NCBI RefSeq assembly: GCF_037176765.1
Contig: NC_090023.1
Span: 154,855,663 to 154,919,662 of the forward strand
Length of the DNA stretch: 64,000 nt
DNA from: Anolis sagrei
Taxonomy: Eukaryota > Chordata > Lepidosauria > Squamata > Anolidae
Reading direction: 5' to 3'
Shown: positions 22,838-35,400 of the stretch, piece after piece
Layout of the letters: each line of letters starts with the position of its first letter
Position numbering within the stretch: the stretch's first letter is position 1
Notes under the pieces: model-generated
Seen by the model: the letters and a program-made list of their open reading frames with translations, nothing else
What the model was told of the DNA's origin: nothing
Databases searched by the model: none
Program-made: the position numbers and the translations under genes

Positions 22838-23152
22838 AGGACCTTATCACACTTCGCCTGGCTTTGCTGGAAAAAAGGAGGGGCAGTTGAGCAAATTTGT
22901 CAGCCACGCATAGCTCCCTCTTGAGGACACTTCCTCCATCACACTTGCATCACCAGAACGCTGAGGATTCATGCTGGCTCACTTGGAGCCGGCACAGCAC
23001 AGGAAGTCTTCTGTTTTGGGAGAGGTGTCATACCATGTTTCCACTCCATTTGTAGGTGGGGCCTCCACCGGAAGTCCAGCTGCCCATCCACTGCTGGACT
23101 GCCAAGGAAACATCCTAGAATGCTTAAATTGCCCTGTCTGATGAGGTCATAA
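22838..23152. mobile_element. Possible non-autonomous DNA transposon
   Basis: The left word GGACCTTATCACAC and the right word GTCTGATGAGGTC are imperfect inverted ends around about 300 nt of GC-richer sequence. No clear target duplication was found, so this is tentative. Confidence 0.35.
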
Positions 23153-23156
23153 ATCT

Positions 23157-24086
23157 AAATGTCACAGGTCCACAGTTTGGGAGTTCTCCTGGATTCCTCA
23201 CTTACGCTTGAGGTTCAGGCGTCGACGGTGTCTGGGAGGGCTTTTGCACAGCTAAGACTTGTGCGCCAGCTGCGACCGTACCTCGCAAAGGTTGATTTGG
23301 CCGGGGTGGTCCATGCCTTGGTCACCTCTAGATTGGATTACTGTAATGCACTCTACGTGGGGCTGCCCTTGAAAACAGCTCGGAAATTCCAACTGGTTCA
23401 ACGGGCGGTGGCCAGGATGTTAGCTGGCACTCCTTACAGAGAGAGGTCAACCCTTCTGTTTAAGGAGCTCCATTGGCTGCCGTTTACCTACCGAACCCAA
23501 TTCTGTAAGTGCTTACCTACAAAGCCCTAAACGGTTTGGGACCTGCCTATCTGCGTGACCGCATCTCCGTGTATGAACCCACGCGCTCCCTTCGTACATC
23601 CAGAGAGGCCCTGCTTATGATCCCACCTGCGTCACAGGCGTGTTGGGTGGGGACAAGGGACAGGGCCTTCTCTGTGTTTGCCCCCCGACTCTGGAACACC
23701 CTCCCCAAAGACATTAGACTAGCACCCACGTTGGCAGTCTTCAGGAAGAATCTGAAGACCTGGCTATTCCGATGTGCCTTTCCGGAATAGGATAATCTCC
23801 AGCACTACGTCCCAGAAGCACTTTATTAGAGTTTAAGACTCTCTGCACATTGCACTTGCCCAGAAATCCAACATACCACCTACCACACCCAGCACTTTTT
23901 AACCTGTAACCATCACTGACCCGGCCCTGGTTTTTTATTGCGCAATGATGTATTGTTTTGTTATTGCTTATGTTTTAATTTGCTTTAAATTGTATTGTTA
24001 TTGTTTTGCTGTTGTTGTGTTGAGGCCTTGGCCTTTGTAAGTCACATCAAGTCCTGCGGGAGATGATAGCGGGGTACAAATAAAGT

Positions 24087-24122
<36 letters not shown>
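23157..24122 (+). mobile_element. L2-clade LINE, long 3' portion
   Basis: Two overlapping frames, 23159-23530 and 23509-23790, cover the last 210 or so codons of the L2 reverse-transcriptase [74 protein letters not shown] and LWNTLPKDIR...LKTWLFRCAFPE. One small frameshift near 23510 separates them. A 3' UTR and a (TAA)n tail at 24089-24120 follow. Confidence 0.88.
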
Positions 24123-24123
<1 letters not shown>

Positions 24124-25019
24124 TATAAATTACTAAACAGCATGTCTGGGATGCTAAGATCTGGTGATCTTCTTCCATTGTAAGAAGAGCCCTGAAGTCA
24201 TGATTCAGAATAAGGTAGCTTTATACTCTTGGTATTTGACAGCTAATCTCCACAGGCGCAACTCCTATGAAATCATTATGTACGATGAAACATGAGCAAA
24301 CTAAGAGCCCTTTCATGCAGGCCTAAAGCTTGTAATCACTTCCAGATTAGTTTGAAGTGTCCATTTTAGCTGCAGGCTAATCCATTTTAACCTGGAGAAA
24401 ACCTAGATTACTAGGTTTACTCCGAGTTTTAAAACAAACACTTGGGAAGGTGTAGACCTTACAGGAAGGTCAGCACCTTCTCACATATGTAACCTGTGGG
24501 GATTGACTCTCAGGATCACCTTTCATGTTCCTGAGGGTCAATCCCCACAGCCAACTTGGTTATTTGGGCTCTAGGAGCTAGAAGCAGCTGGGTGGCACAC
24601 ACACACCCTTTCGCAGCCAACCATTTTTTTAAGAAAGTTATTGGAGAGGCTTTCCAGCAGAGGCAGGCCTGCTATAGACCAGTTCATTTAGGATACAGAA
24701 CTGCTGTAGACCAGTTCATTTAGGATCCAGTCTGGTGTTCACACTGAGTCTGAAGTGAAACTCCATAGCATTCCCTGACTTTGCTTAATGTGAAGCTTAA
24801 TGTGAATCTTATCTTGGTTTACTCTGCATTAATGACATGCCCACAGAGAGGTAGATTTGCCTTTGTGTCCTGCGTATGATCTCTGTTTAGCTACTGCAAG
24901 TAGCTCAAATTGTGTATTTGATCTGTGGTTTGACTCAGTAGGGCTCTCATTCTTTTCTCATTCAATGTAAAATTTATCATGGGTTTAATATGCATTTAAG
25001 AGTGTGTTCCATATAAATC
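24123..25019. other. Intergenic stretch, nothing recognised
   Basis: No exon or named repeat. A local duplication of TAGACCAGTTCATTTAGGATAC/CCAG at about 24676 and 24708 is visible. Confidence 0.35.
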
Positions 25020-25354
25020 ACTTCTATCTAGTGTGCCTTCCCAGAATAATGACCCCATAGCACTTTCTCCTCCAAAGCACTTTACATTTCTTTAAGTCTG
25101 CTCATATGCCCTTCCACAAACACCAGTATCACCTTCCGTTCATGTCCCAGCATTATTTCCAATTTTAACTCTACATTTGGCCTTCCCACTGTTTTTAATT
25201 ATGTGTTGTTTTATTGATAATATTGTGTATCTTATTGTCTATGTGTTTTTAATTGCTTGTACTGTTGTTAGTATTGCTTGTATTGTTGTGTTTGGGCTCG
25301 GCCTCATGTAAGCCGCACCGAGTCCCTTGGGGAGATGGTAGCAGGGTACAAATA

Positions 25355-25399
<45 letters not shown>
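25020..25399 (+). mobile_element. L2-clade LINE 3' UTR with (ATT)n tail
   Basis: Begins at the end of the coding region (TGTGCCTTCCCAGAATAA) and carries GGGCTCGGCCTCATGTAAGC and GAGTCCCTTGGGGAGATGG, then an (ATT)n tail at 25360-25399. Same subfamily as 11415 and 23157. Confidence 0.8.
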
Positions 25400-25916
25400 C
25401 ACCGGATATTAACTCAAACCCTATCCTTTTGAAATAACTCACACTGTCAAGAGGTATTCAGTGATTAACAAAATTCCTTACAACCATTTTATTCTTAATT
25501 CAAGATACTACTACTTTTCTATCTTCCTTTGGTCCCAGTAGGAACATTAGTCCCATTTAGGGAGCACTTGAATCATGCATCCCTTTATGAGAAAGATTTG
25601 CCCAGACATTGAGCTGTTTATGTAGTTTGCCCAGGCCAAAACAGGCAGTTTGGGAAGAATCTTTCAACCATGACACTTACGCCTACCTGAAATGTTATGT
25701 ATATTTCACCTGATACGCCTCTTTCTCTTCGAAACCAACTTTATCTTCATCTCTTCTTTCTGCAAACAGTGGGAAATCCCATCCTGCTTTACACTTCCTA
25801 TTGGCTGTACGAGATTAATAGCAGACATTAGCTCTATAGGGTTGAAAATCCATTGTTCAATTTCTTATAGGCCATGTGATTTAGAAACTAGAGCCTGCAT
25901 TATGTAACTCAGAGCC

Positions 25917-25925
25917 TATAAAAGG
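25917..25925 (+). promoter_or_regulatory. SFTPD: TATA box of the SFTPD gene
   Basis: TATAAAAGG lies about 30 nt before the likely start of the non-coding first exon. No other TATA-like site with this spacing to a good donor is seen nearby. Confidence 0.7.
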
Positions 25926-25947
25926 AGGACTAAACTCCTAGTAGATT

Positions 25948-25989
25948 ATTCACGTTAAGGTCTTTGTAGAGCGAGAAATTGCAAAGAAA
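25948..25989 (+). other. SFTPD: SFTPD 5' non-coding exon (predicted)
   Basis: The right border is a strong donor: GCAAAGAAA followed by GTGAGTGG at 25990. The left border is placed about 30 nt after the TATA box and is approximate. The exon would join the acceptor at 27054-27055, 16 nt before the ATG. SFTPD in mammals likewise begins with a non-coding exon. Confidence 0.6.
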
Positions 25990-26802
25990 GTGAGTGGATT
26001 TTTAATTTGTCTTTTAATGATGGATATCTGAAAGAAACTGACAAATGATATGAAGGCTGCTACCAATTCCATGTAAGAACTGGTCAACTTGCATTATGCT
26101 CAACAAATTTGATTAATTGCAAACAGGCCAGATCTTCCTACTTGATTCATTCTTCACTGATAAGCTATCTTTAGATATTAAGAGCTTTCTTTATCTGATG
26201 TTCTCATCTTTCTGTGCTTATCTTATAATTACCTCCATCTTTAACAGCTAGGTTTTTTTTTCAACAGCAGTATAATTCGTTAGTCTCTTGATCTCTTTTG
26301 TTTAACACTTTCATTAAAATGCATTTGGAAAACTATCCCCTTGAAGGCATTGTTGAAGTGTCTTGTTGACAAAAAGAAAGTGGAATTTCTGCACTTTAAA
26401 AATGATGCAAAAGAAGGGGAAATTTTGGCATGTCCAGTTTGCTATACAAGTAGGAGGAGATCTGTATTGTGATACCCTTTGCTATGGAAGTAGGTTTGCA
26501 GTTCTTTCTTCCTGGTGATACCATCATCTTCATGTTTGCATAGCATTGGATCAACTGAGTTTAGCATCAGGACAGAATTGCAAAAAGACGTTTGTGCTGG
26601 AGTACACATTTTTAATGGCATTTTTAAGCAACACTGGGAAACATTATGGGTTTTTTTTTGTCTGCATCTGTTGGAATTCTCAAGACCACATAGTCACTAG
26701 TTGGGTATTCATTCAAAAAAACAATCTTTCCAAGGACTCTTTTAAAGTAGAACTAGAAGACATGGTTTCACTGAAATCCTAGAAAGTCAGTGCAAGTCTA
26801 GA

Positions 26803-26952
26803 TTGTTTTAGGTTTTTTCAGGCCGTGTTCTAGAGGCATTTTCTCCTGATGTTTCACCTGCATCTATGGCAAGCATCCTCAGAGGTTGTGAGGACTAACC
26901 CTAACCCTAACCTCACAACCGGTCATGAAAGCCTTCGACAATTCAGTGCAAG
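26803..26952. mobile_element. Penelope-like terminal remnant with telomere-like insert
   Basis: GTTTTAGGTTTTTTCAGGCC, CTCCTGATGTTTCACCTGC and TCTATGGCAAGCATCCTCAG are followed by GGTTGTGAGG, then CTAACCCTAACCCTAACC (26895-26912), then CCTCACAACC and GGTCATGAAAGCCTTCGAC. The flanking GGTTGTGAGG/CCTCACAACC form an inverted pair. The surrounding words match the copies at 20424 and 27482. Confidence 0.6.
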
Positions 26953-27071
26953 TCAATAGTTAGCTTTCCTTTCATTCCAATGCAAGGCAAATCAATTTGT
27001 GTAAGCTAAGAATGTCTTAACTTTTTCATTTCTGTTCTTTTAATTCTTTCCACAGAACAAACCACAAAACC

Positions 27072-30000
27072 ATGTTGGAGTTTCTAACATTTTGTGCTTT
27101 AGTTTTGTGTGTATCACCGGCAACAACCCCCAGGCCAGTAGCACAGCAAGTTGTACAAACTTGGCACCGGAATGCCTGTTCACTGGTTGTTTGTGCACCA
27201 GCTGAGAGAGGCTTACCAGGGACAGATGGGAAAGATGGACTCCAAGGACCAAAGGGAGAAAGGGGAGAACAAGGTATGGACAAATATAACATTGTAGTGG
27301 TCTGTACTGAGATAAGCAACTGTAGTGAGATTGGGGGACATTTGGTCAGTGCATGAGAACATTGTCCTTCTTGAACACGGATCTCCTCAATAAATGGACA
27401 AATTATGATGGTGGTGGTGGTGATTGCATTCATTTATATCCTAGCTTTTTCCTGACAATGCGGCTCAAATTGGCTAACAATAGGTTGTTGTGAGTTTTCT
27501 GAGCTGTATGGCCAAGATCCAGAAGCATTCTCTATTGTCATTTCACCCATATTTATGGCAGGCATCCTCAGAGGTTGAGGGGTCTGTTAGAAACTAGGCA
27601 AATGAGGTTTATATATCTGTGGAATGTCCAAGGTGGAAGAAAGAATTCTTGTATGCTTGAGGGAAGTGTGAATGCTGCAAGCAGCCACCTTGATTAGTAT
27701 TTAATGCCTTGAAGCTTCAAAGCCTGCCTGGTTGCTGCCTGGGGGCAATCCTTTGTTGGGAAGTGTTAGCTGGCCCTGATTGATTCTTTCTTCCAGCCTG
27801 AATGCTTATGGGACATGGCCATACAGTCTGGAAAACTCACAGCAACACAGTGATTCCGGCCATGAAAGCCTTCAACAACACATGGCTAACAATACTTTAA
27901 AAATAATGCAGACATTTTTAAAAAACTATACAAGAACTTTGGTAAATGTAAAAAAATATACATTTTAATTATAAACAATTTAATATATATAGTTAAAATA
28001 TTAACAATAAAACACTGAACTTCATTAAAAGGTTATACAAACTCTAATTGGGTCAGAATTTAGTGTGGGTGAGGGGGCAGTCCAACAGGAAGAGATAGTG
28101 GGTCAGAAGGATGAGAACCATTTCAGCAGTTCATCATGGATACTACATGGGTACTACTTGCTACACTTGTGCAAAATGAGAAGGGGCAGTGGAGGTTCCT
28201 TGTAAAGGCTATTTATTTATTTATCTATTTATCTATTTATTTATTTACAACAATTATATGCCACCCTTCTCACCCCAAAGGGGACTCAGAGCAACTTACA
28301 AGATATATATTCATATAATATATTATATTATTTGCATAGTACAATATCAGTATTATATATTACTATATTGTACTATACCATTATATTGTAATATTATTAG
28401 TAATATTACATGTAATATAAAATATATAATTATAATCGTTTCAAGACAGGTTTGGATGACATAGATAAGGAAATACAGATATGATTTGCATAGTACAATA
28501 TCAGTATTAAATATTACTATATTGTACTATACCACTATGAACTAGTTGTTAAAGAAGAGTAAATAAGAAAAAAATAAAACCTTCCAATTTAGCTTTTTTT
28601 TGTAAATTTGAAGCTGCTGCTGTTGGGTGCCTTCAAGTAATTTCCTATGGTAACCCCAAGGCAGTTTTTATCATAGGATTTTAGAGGCTACAATTGTGCG
28701 ACTTGCCCAGAATCGATCAGTGGGTTTTCATGACTGAGCAGGGATTCCAACCCTGTTCTCCATAGTTCAACCCTCGAACTGCTCCTCCTTTTCTGTAGTT
28801 AATGACTAACATTTTCTCTTTCATTAAATATGATATTAAACACATATAATGATAATACAGCTGACCAGACATTTTAAAACAACTGCACAAATTGCCTCTT
28901 TGTTTAATAGGCATATAAAACAGGAAACACTACTATATTGGGGAGAGGATGGCGACAACGCAAGTTGATTCTAGTGACAAGTGTTGACTGAAAAAAATAT
29001 CTAGAAGTTTCTACCTTCTCTTTCATTTCCAGCAAATAATATTTTTGCCATTATTTTTCAGGGGTGGGGTTGGGATCACTTGTAACTTTTAAGATATACC
29101 AGTAAAATCTCTACTCCAGTTTAAACTCTAACAGTTCCAATTTCAGTTAATGTTAGAATATTGCAAACCATGAAATTCCACAGACTTTGCACATAAAAGA
29201 TATTGTTGGGATAACTCCTGCTCCAAGGGACCTGCAATTTCAGCCCTAATTAGATGGTTAATCAGACATCAGTTTTGCTTAAAGGTTAGTGTTTGGGGAT
29301 CACTATCTGAAGGATGAGTATATTTCCACAATTTTTAATGATACATATATTCTAGGTATGGTTTCACTTAGTTGTATTTAACTGACACTGGGGTAGACAA
29401 CTACCCAATCCATCAATTGATATCGAAATATGTCAGCAAGTCTATCGTATTCACATTATTCATTATTCAGGAGTCATGCCTCAAGTTACTTAATATCGGA
29501 ATGATTTATTAATAAAAAGTGTGGTGGTACGGCTATACCAGGAGCTCCAACTTTATTTTCTTTCTGTTAATCTGTTTGCAGTCATAGGGCAGGTCTCCTG
29601 TCCATCATAAATAAGCTTTGGTTCCACCCCTTGTTCAGGGCTCTGGGAGGGAAAGGAACCATTTTTTTGGTCAGTCTCACACAAGGAAGCTAAACTATAG
29701 GACGTAGACCAGCTCGTCCCATAGAAAAGCTTCTTTTCTCAAGACTATTCAGGGAAAAAGGAGCATCCAGGGAAAAGTAACATCCGGGGAAACAGAAATT
29801 CTAGGGAAAAGGTCCCAAGGCTCTGGCTGAGAGATCACAGCCTCTCAGCCTCACAGCAAATAAAGGAAAACAGCCCTGAAGTTCTCAAAGAATTCTCTGA
29901 GGGAGGACAGCACTACAGATCCACGGAACTCCAGCTGAAATATCTTCAAGCCTCAGCTGGTAGGTCTACTCGATACCCAGAGGCATTTGGACCCACACTG

Positions 30001-32415
30001 ATGAGGCATAGATAGTAAACAGCCTGGGAGAGGTTAAAAAGGGTTTTTTTCTACAGAGAAGGTTCAGTTAATCAAAGTCAGGTACCGGCCCATTGAGGAC
30101 TAGACTAAGAAAGCCTTGAAGTGTTGTTTGAACCATTGAAAATTTGTTGTTTGTTCCATAATAAAGACTTTGCTGTTAAAGACTCTAAAGACCATCACTT
30201 CAGAAAAATCCCTGGGAACCTCTCTTTGAGGCACCCCTGGCTTCCCGCTGGGCTTAAAGTATACGCCCTATAGAAAAGTACTGCTGTTACAGGCGCAGGG
30301 TGCGACAGAACAAAAAGCCCAACACATTTGGATCTGTATATGTTCTCAAATACCTTCTTCAGGAACTTTAGAAAGCCATAAACAGCGACAACACATTAAT
30401 ACACAAGAAAACAATGCATAATTTTACAGTGTATTAAAAAATTATTACATTTTAAACTGCCTATGCCCTGGACATATACATTTGAAATTTTTTAAAGTCG
30501 GAAATTTCTTGACCTATTACTTACTAGAGAGAGAGAAAAGGTTTCTTACACCAGTAAATGATGTGGGGAAGGGGATATGCTAGACAACATTCAAGGGCAC
30601 TTTGAAGCAACTGGACTAAAGGTAAGGAGTTCACCAGAAAAACCAGAGGAAATTTATTCTGTTATTCAGATGTGCATCAGAACAAACTCTTAGACACACA
30701 GTCAAAAATTATTGTAGGAAAGTCTACCTGTCCTCTTTAACAGTTGATAACCAAAGGATGGAAAGAATATTAGAAAATATTTTTAAAATTGTTGAATAGC
30801 AAGTTTCTTAATTTTCATGACTTACTGGGAGCTTGTTTTCAGCTGCTCTAGAGACTAGGACAGGGAGCTATGTTTTGATGGTGTGTTCCTGACAGAGGAC
30901 AGATTATACAGTATGATGGACTGGCGTGTAAAGAATTCTAGAACATGAATATGATAAATTATCCATCATTATATTTTGTCTTTAATGTTTGTATTCTTAA
31001 GTTAAAGAAAGCATACATGTCAGCTTTCTTGCAATGGGTTACACAATTCAATAGACTTTCTATTTCTCTTTGCCAACTTACGGTTTTAATGATTGCTTAT
31101 GTATTGTTTTTAACGATGACTTATGTTCAATTGTGATTTTATTATTGTAATTGCTATGTAGTGGCATTGTAACGGTGCCCATTGTAAGCTGTCCTGAGTC
31201 CCCCTTTGGGGGTTGAGAAGTGACAGGATAGAAATACGGTAAATAAATAAATAAATAATCTTTGTCTGTAATTTACCCATCTTGTGTTCATGTATGAAAT
31301 GTTTATTGTTGGCCCATTTAATAATTCACATCTTAAATATTTTCTCAAACACCAGGACTGCAAGGACCAAGAGGGATACCTGGTCCTCCAGGAATAATGG
31401 GTCCAGTTGGACCAGCAGGACAAAATGGGTCCCAAGGGGAGACAGGACCAAAAGGAGATGTTGGAGAAGTGGGTAAGAAATACATTTGATAAAATGATTT
31501 CTTATAACATAGCACTTTAAGTTACAGTGTATGCTACTACTCTTGATTTAACCACTAGTCTTCCTGTAGCTGTTTCAAGTTGAATCCAAGCTCTCCGGAT
31601 GATGAACCAGACAATTCAGAGGTTCCTCATGATGGAATTCTGGGATTTGAATTTTAAAGAGAATGATTTATCTTTTACTGTATAGTGTGCTTATTTTATG
31701 TATCGTTCCAGGCACATTGTGCCATATGTAAGTCGCCCCAAGTCCCTTCGGGGAGATGGAGGCAGGATACAAAAATAAAGTTGCTGCTGTTGTTGTTGTT
31801 ATAATTATAATTATTATTACTATTCTGACACAAAAACACAGTATGACACAGCAAACGATATATATATGCTGGATTTCGTATCACATAATCACAAGTCGAA
31901 CACTTCCCAAACGTTTGGGACTGTGTGATGTATTTTTGAATGATGCGTGCAGATCCAAGTAAGGTGGCCTTTTGCAGTTGACAGATTGTGATTTTGTCGA
32001 TGTTTATTGTTTTCAAATGCTGGCTGAGAACTTTTTGCATGACACCCAGTGTGCCGATTATCATTGGGACCACCTATACTGGTTTATGCCAGAGTCTTTG
32101 CAATTCAGTTTTGAGGTCCTGATAACGGCTGAGTTTTTCCTGTTGTTTTTCATCAATTTGACTGTCACCTGGTATGGTGATGTCAATAATCCAAACTTTT
32201 TTTTACTCTTTTCCACAATCATGATGTCTGGTGCATTGTGTTCCAGAACTTTGTCAGTCTGCATTCGAAAGTCCATCCACATCAACCACAACAGGCCGAG
32301 ATACCTATATATTCCTCATCAGTTTATATTTTGCATTTTTGTGTGTTAATTTTCCACTACCTTTGCAAGTTCAGGATCCCACCAGTTCTTTACAACTGGC
32401 AGATGGTTCTTGTGA

Positions 32416-32453
<38 letters not shown>

Positions 32454-35400
32454 TTTTTTTCCAAATAGTTTTAATGACTCAACAAACTACAAACCCCAGG
32501 AATCTATGAGATATTGCTATGGCAGTTAAGTGGACTCACAGAGTGAAGGAGCTTTTAATCTGATATAAATCAATCTGACACTTTATTGTGCAGAACATGC
32601 AAAATATAAACTGCTAAGGAATATATAGGTATCTGGTCTTGTTGTTGATGATGTGGATAGATACATCTGTGAATGAATACATGTGGATGGGCTTACCTTC
32701 TGAAAAATATATACTGAAGCATATTAATTAAAAAGAGAATAATACAGAATACTAGGGACTGGTTCTTTATACATTTCATTCCATGGAGAGATAGGATGAA
32801 TTCTGGTGGTTCTTGCTATGTACCTTACAAAGGGATTGCTCAGCCAGTGCACTAGATTAGAAATTGGGTCTCAGTTGAAAGAAAGAAACCGAGAGGGAGG
32901 ACAAAGGAAAATATAAATTGTTGAAGGCTGGGCTATATAATCTTGTCACACTGGGGACATTATTACAGAGAGAACCCTATTGGAGACTCTCTAGCCATGA
33001 ATTACAAATTATCACCTCATGACATCATTGTAAATTCACTGCAAAACAATCTTCAAGTTGTATTTAAATAGTCAGTTTTGAATTGGGGCAAACACCCATT
33101 TTAGGGCTTTTGAACATGTGTGCAACTAGTCTTACAAAGCAATTCCAGCCATACAGTAATATGCTCCTGCGGTGACTTCAGGCCAGTGATGTTTATTGTG
33201 TGTACGTTGTGGCTATTCTTCTCTCTGCTGTTGTTGTTAGTTCCCAATCCGCTGTCATTGGCACTTCCAGTAGACAGACAAAGAAGAAATCTGGCTGCAA
33301 AGCCCAAAGTTTCTCTTTTCTTCATGAACATTTCCTTCTGAAAATGAAGGGAGGGAGGGAGGGAGGGAGGGAGGAAGGGAATAATTGTACAGCTCCACGG
33401 CTGCATCAATCTGCTGGTATGAATTTCCTCCCTTAATCAAACATGTCCTTTTCTTGCAAGGCAATGCCATGTTGCAGAACTTCCTAAGGTTGCATGGTTT
33501 TGTATCACTGAAAAAGGCTTCAAAGACAAAGCTCCCACTTGCAAAACAAACACAACAGGAAAAACTTTAAAATTTTAAGTTAATATTTTAAGTGTTCATA
33601 TGGATGGTGCTTCAGTACTTTGAAAACCAAAAAATACAAGGGTATGTAGCACCAAACCTCTGAACTCTTGGAGTGCCACAATTCTCACAGGAAAAAAAAG
33701 AAATATTAAAAAGGGGGTGTCTGGAGAAAGATGTGGAATGCATGGATGAGAAGAGTAATGTCCCATCAGCTGAAGTAAGCTAAATACACTGGGCAATCTA
33801 AAAGTGCTTTCAGATAGCTTTGGTATGATAAAAAAGAGGACCTAGACAGGCATGCTATAGTTTCAAGCAAGGTTTGCGATGGCAAAAACGATTTTAGGAG
33901 ACTTGTGTGACAACATCTTGGAACAAGCATATTCACATAAAATATCAAGAGACGTAGGTGCTGTTTTTTAACTTTCTTAAACATACAACAATAGGAGTGA
34001 TTTTTGGGATCATCACTATAAAGGTCTCATCTATTGTGTCTGCTAATTTATTATTTATTTATTTATGCTAACCTAAGAGATCTTAACTGTGGGCCTTCAA
34101 GAAGATAGAATTGTGTGGATGAAGGTGGTCCCAAGCTGTTTAGGATTTTTAAAGATCATTTATCTAGTTTTTCTTCTCAGGCAAGAAGATCCAAAGACCT
34201 GATAGAGCAGAGCTATATCACACTGCAGACTAGAGAAACTAATGATCTACAGCACACATTCATGTGCCCCTAGCTTTAGCCTGAGCAAGTCCAAGCTCAT
34301 TGCAATGTGGCATAATGAATTCAGAGCTTGGGAAACTAACCTTGTTTGGGACAAGATCTAAATTGGCTTGTCTTGCTTAGTGCTTTGTTTCGCTCTGCTC
34401 ACATAATGTATTTAATTTCAACAGGACCACGTGGAATTCGGGGTCTGCAGGGTCCCCCAGGAGACATAGGGCCTACTGGAGCAAAAGGTGACACTGGACC
34501 ACAAGGTGAAAGAGGTGCGATGGGACAAATAGGTACGTCTGTTTATTAGGTAGTTGGATAACTGAATGTATAATTGGAAATTTAATAAAATAGAATGTCT
34601 GGAATTTGAATCACTCCAGAATGGGGAAAAGATAAGTGATAGTTAGGGATGAAGGTAATCAATTACACCCTCAGAGGGTCAATTAGCTGCCTGCTTCCCA
34701 GTATTTGTTTATTTATTTATTTATTTATCGTGTCATCCGCAACCAGAACATTGTATTACATTTCTAACAGAACAAAACAAACAAACAGATAAAAAAACCC
34801 ACAAATTTTGCAAACTTGATAGCTGATTAAATGTCCTTTGACCAGTATCTGGCCACTTGGAGTTCCTTTGGTGTTGCCGCAAGAAGGTCCTCCATCGTGC
34901 ATGTGGCAGGGCTCAGGTTGCATTGCAGCCAGGTGGTCAGTGGTTTGCTCTTCTCCACACTCGCATGTCGTGGATTCAAATTTGTGGCCCTATTTCCCAT
35001 TAATGCCATTTGAATAATTTTACAGCCCTCTTCTGGAGACTATAGTGTGTTTCAGTGGAGGTGGGTGCCTACAATGAACTTTGCATTGTGTAGAGCTGAA
35101 TTTGTCCTGAATCTGGGATACACTGAGATCTGCTGCAGTACATTATTCAGTTGAAATCAAACGTTCCAGTGATTTTTTAAAATGTGTGGTATAACCTTAG
35201 ATGTCCAGTGCAATATTCATTGGAGACAAGTGTTTTGTAACTGCCACAGTTTCAAACCACCTTGAAGCTGTATTGTAGTGTCAGAGTAGATGGGGCCTAT
35301 GAAGCTCGTCATGAAGCCACCTTGAGTCACCATATCATTGAGAAAGGCAGGCTATAAATGTCGTAAATAAATAAATAATGAAAAGCTGGTGGCTTAGATA

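Noticed and set aside
32061-32349. Plus-strand frames at 31972-32349 and 32231-32509 as coding
   Set aside because: The conserved wording is on the minus strand and belongs to an R4-like LINE; the plus frames are shadows.
33101-33470. Overlapping frames around the GGGA tract
   Set aside because: They exist because of the simple repeat; no splice sites or conserved wording support coding.
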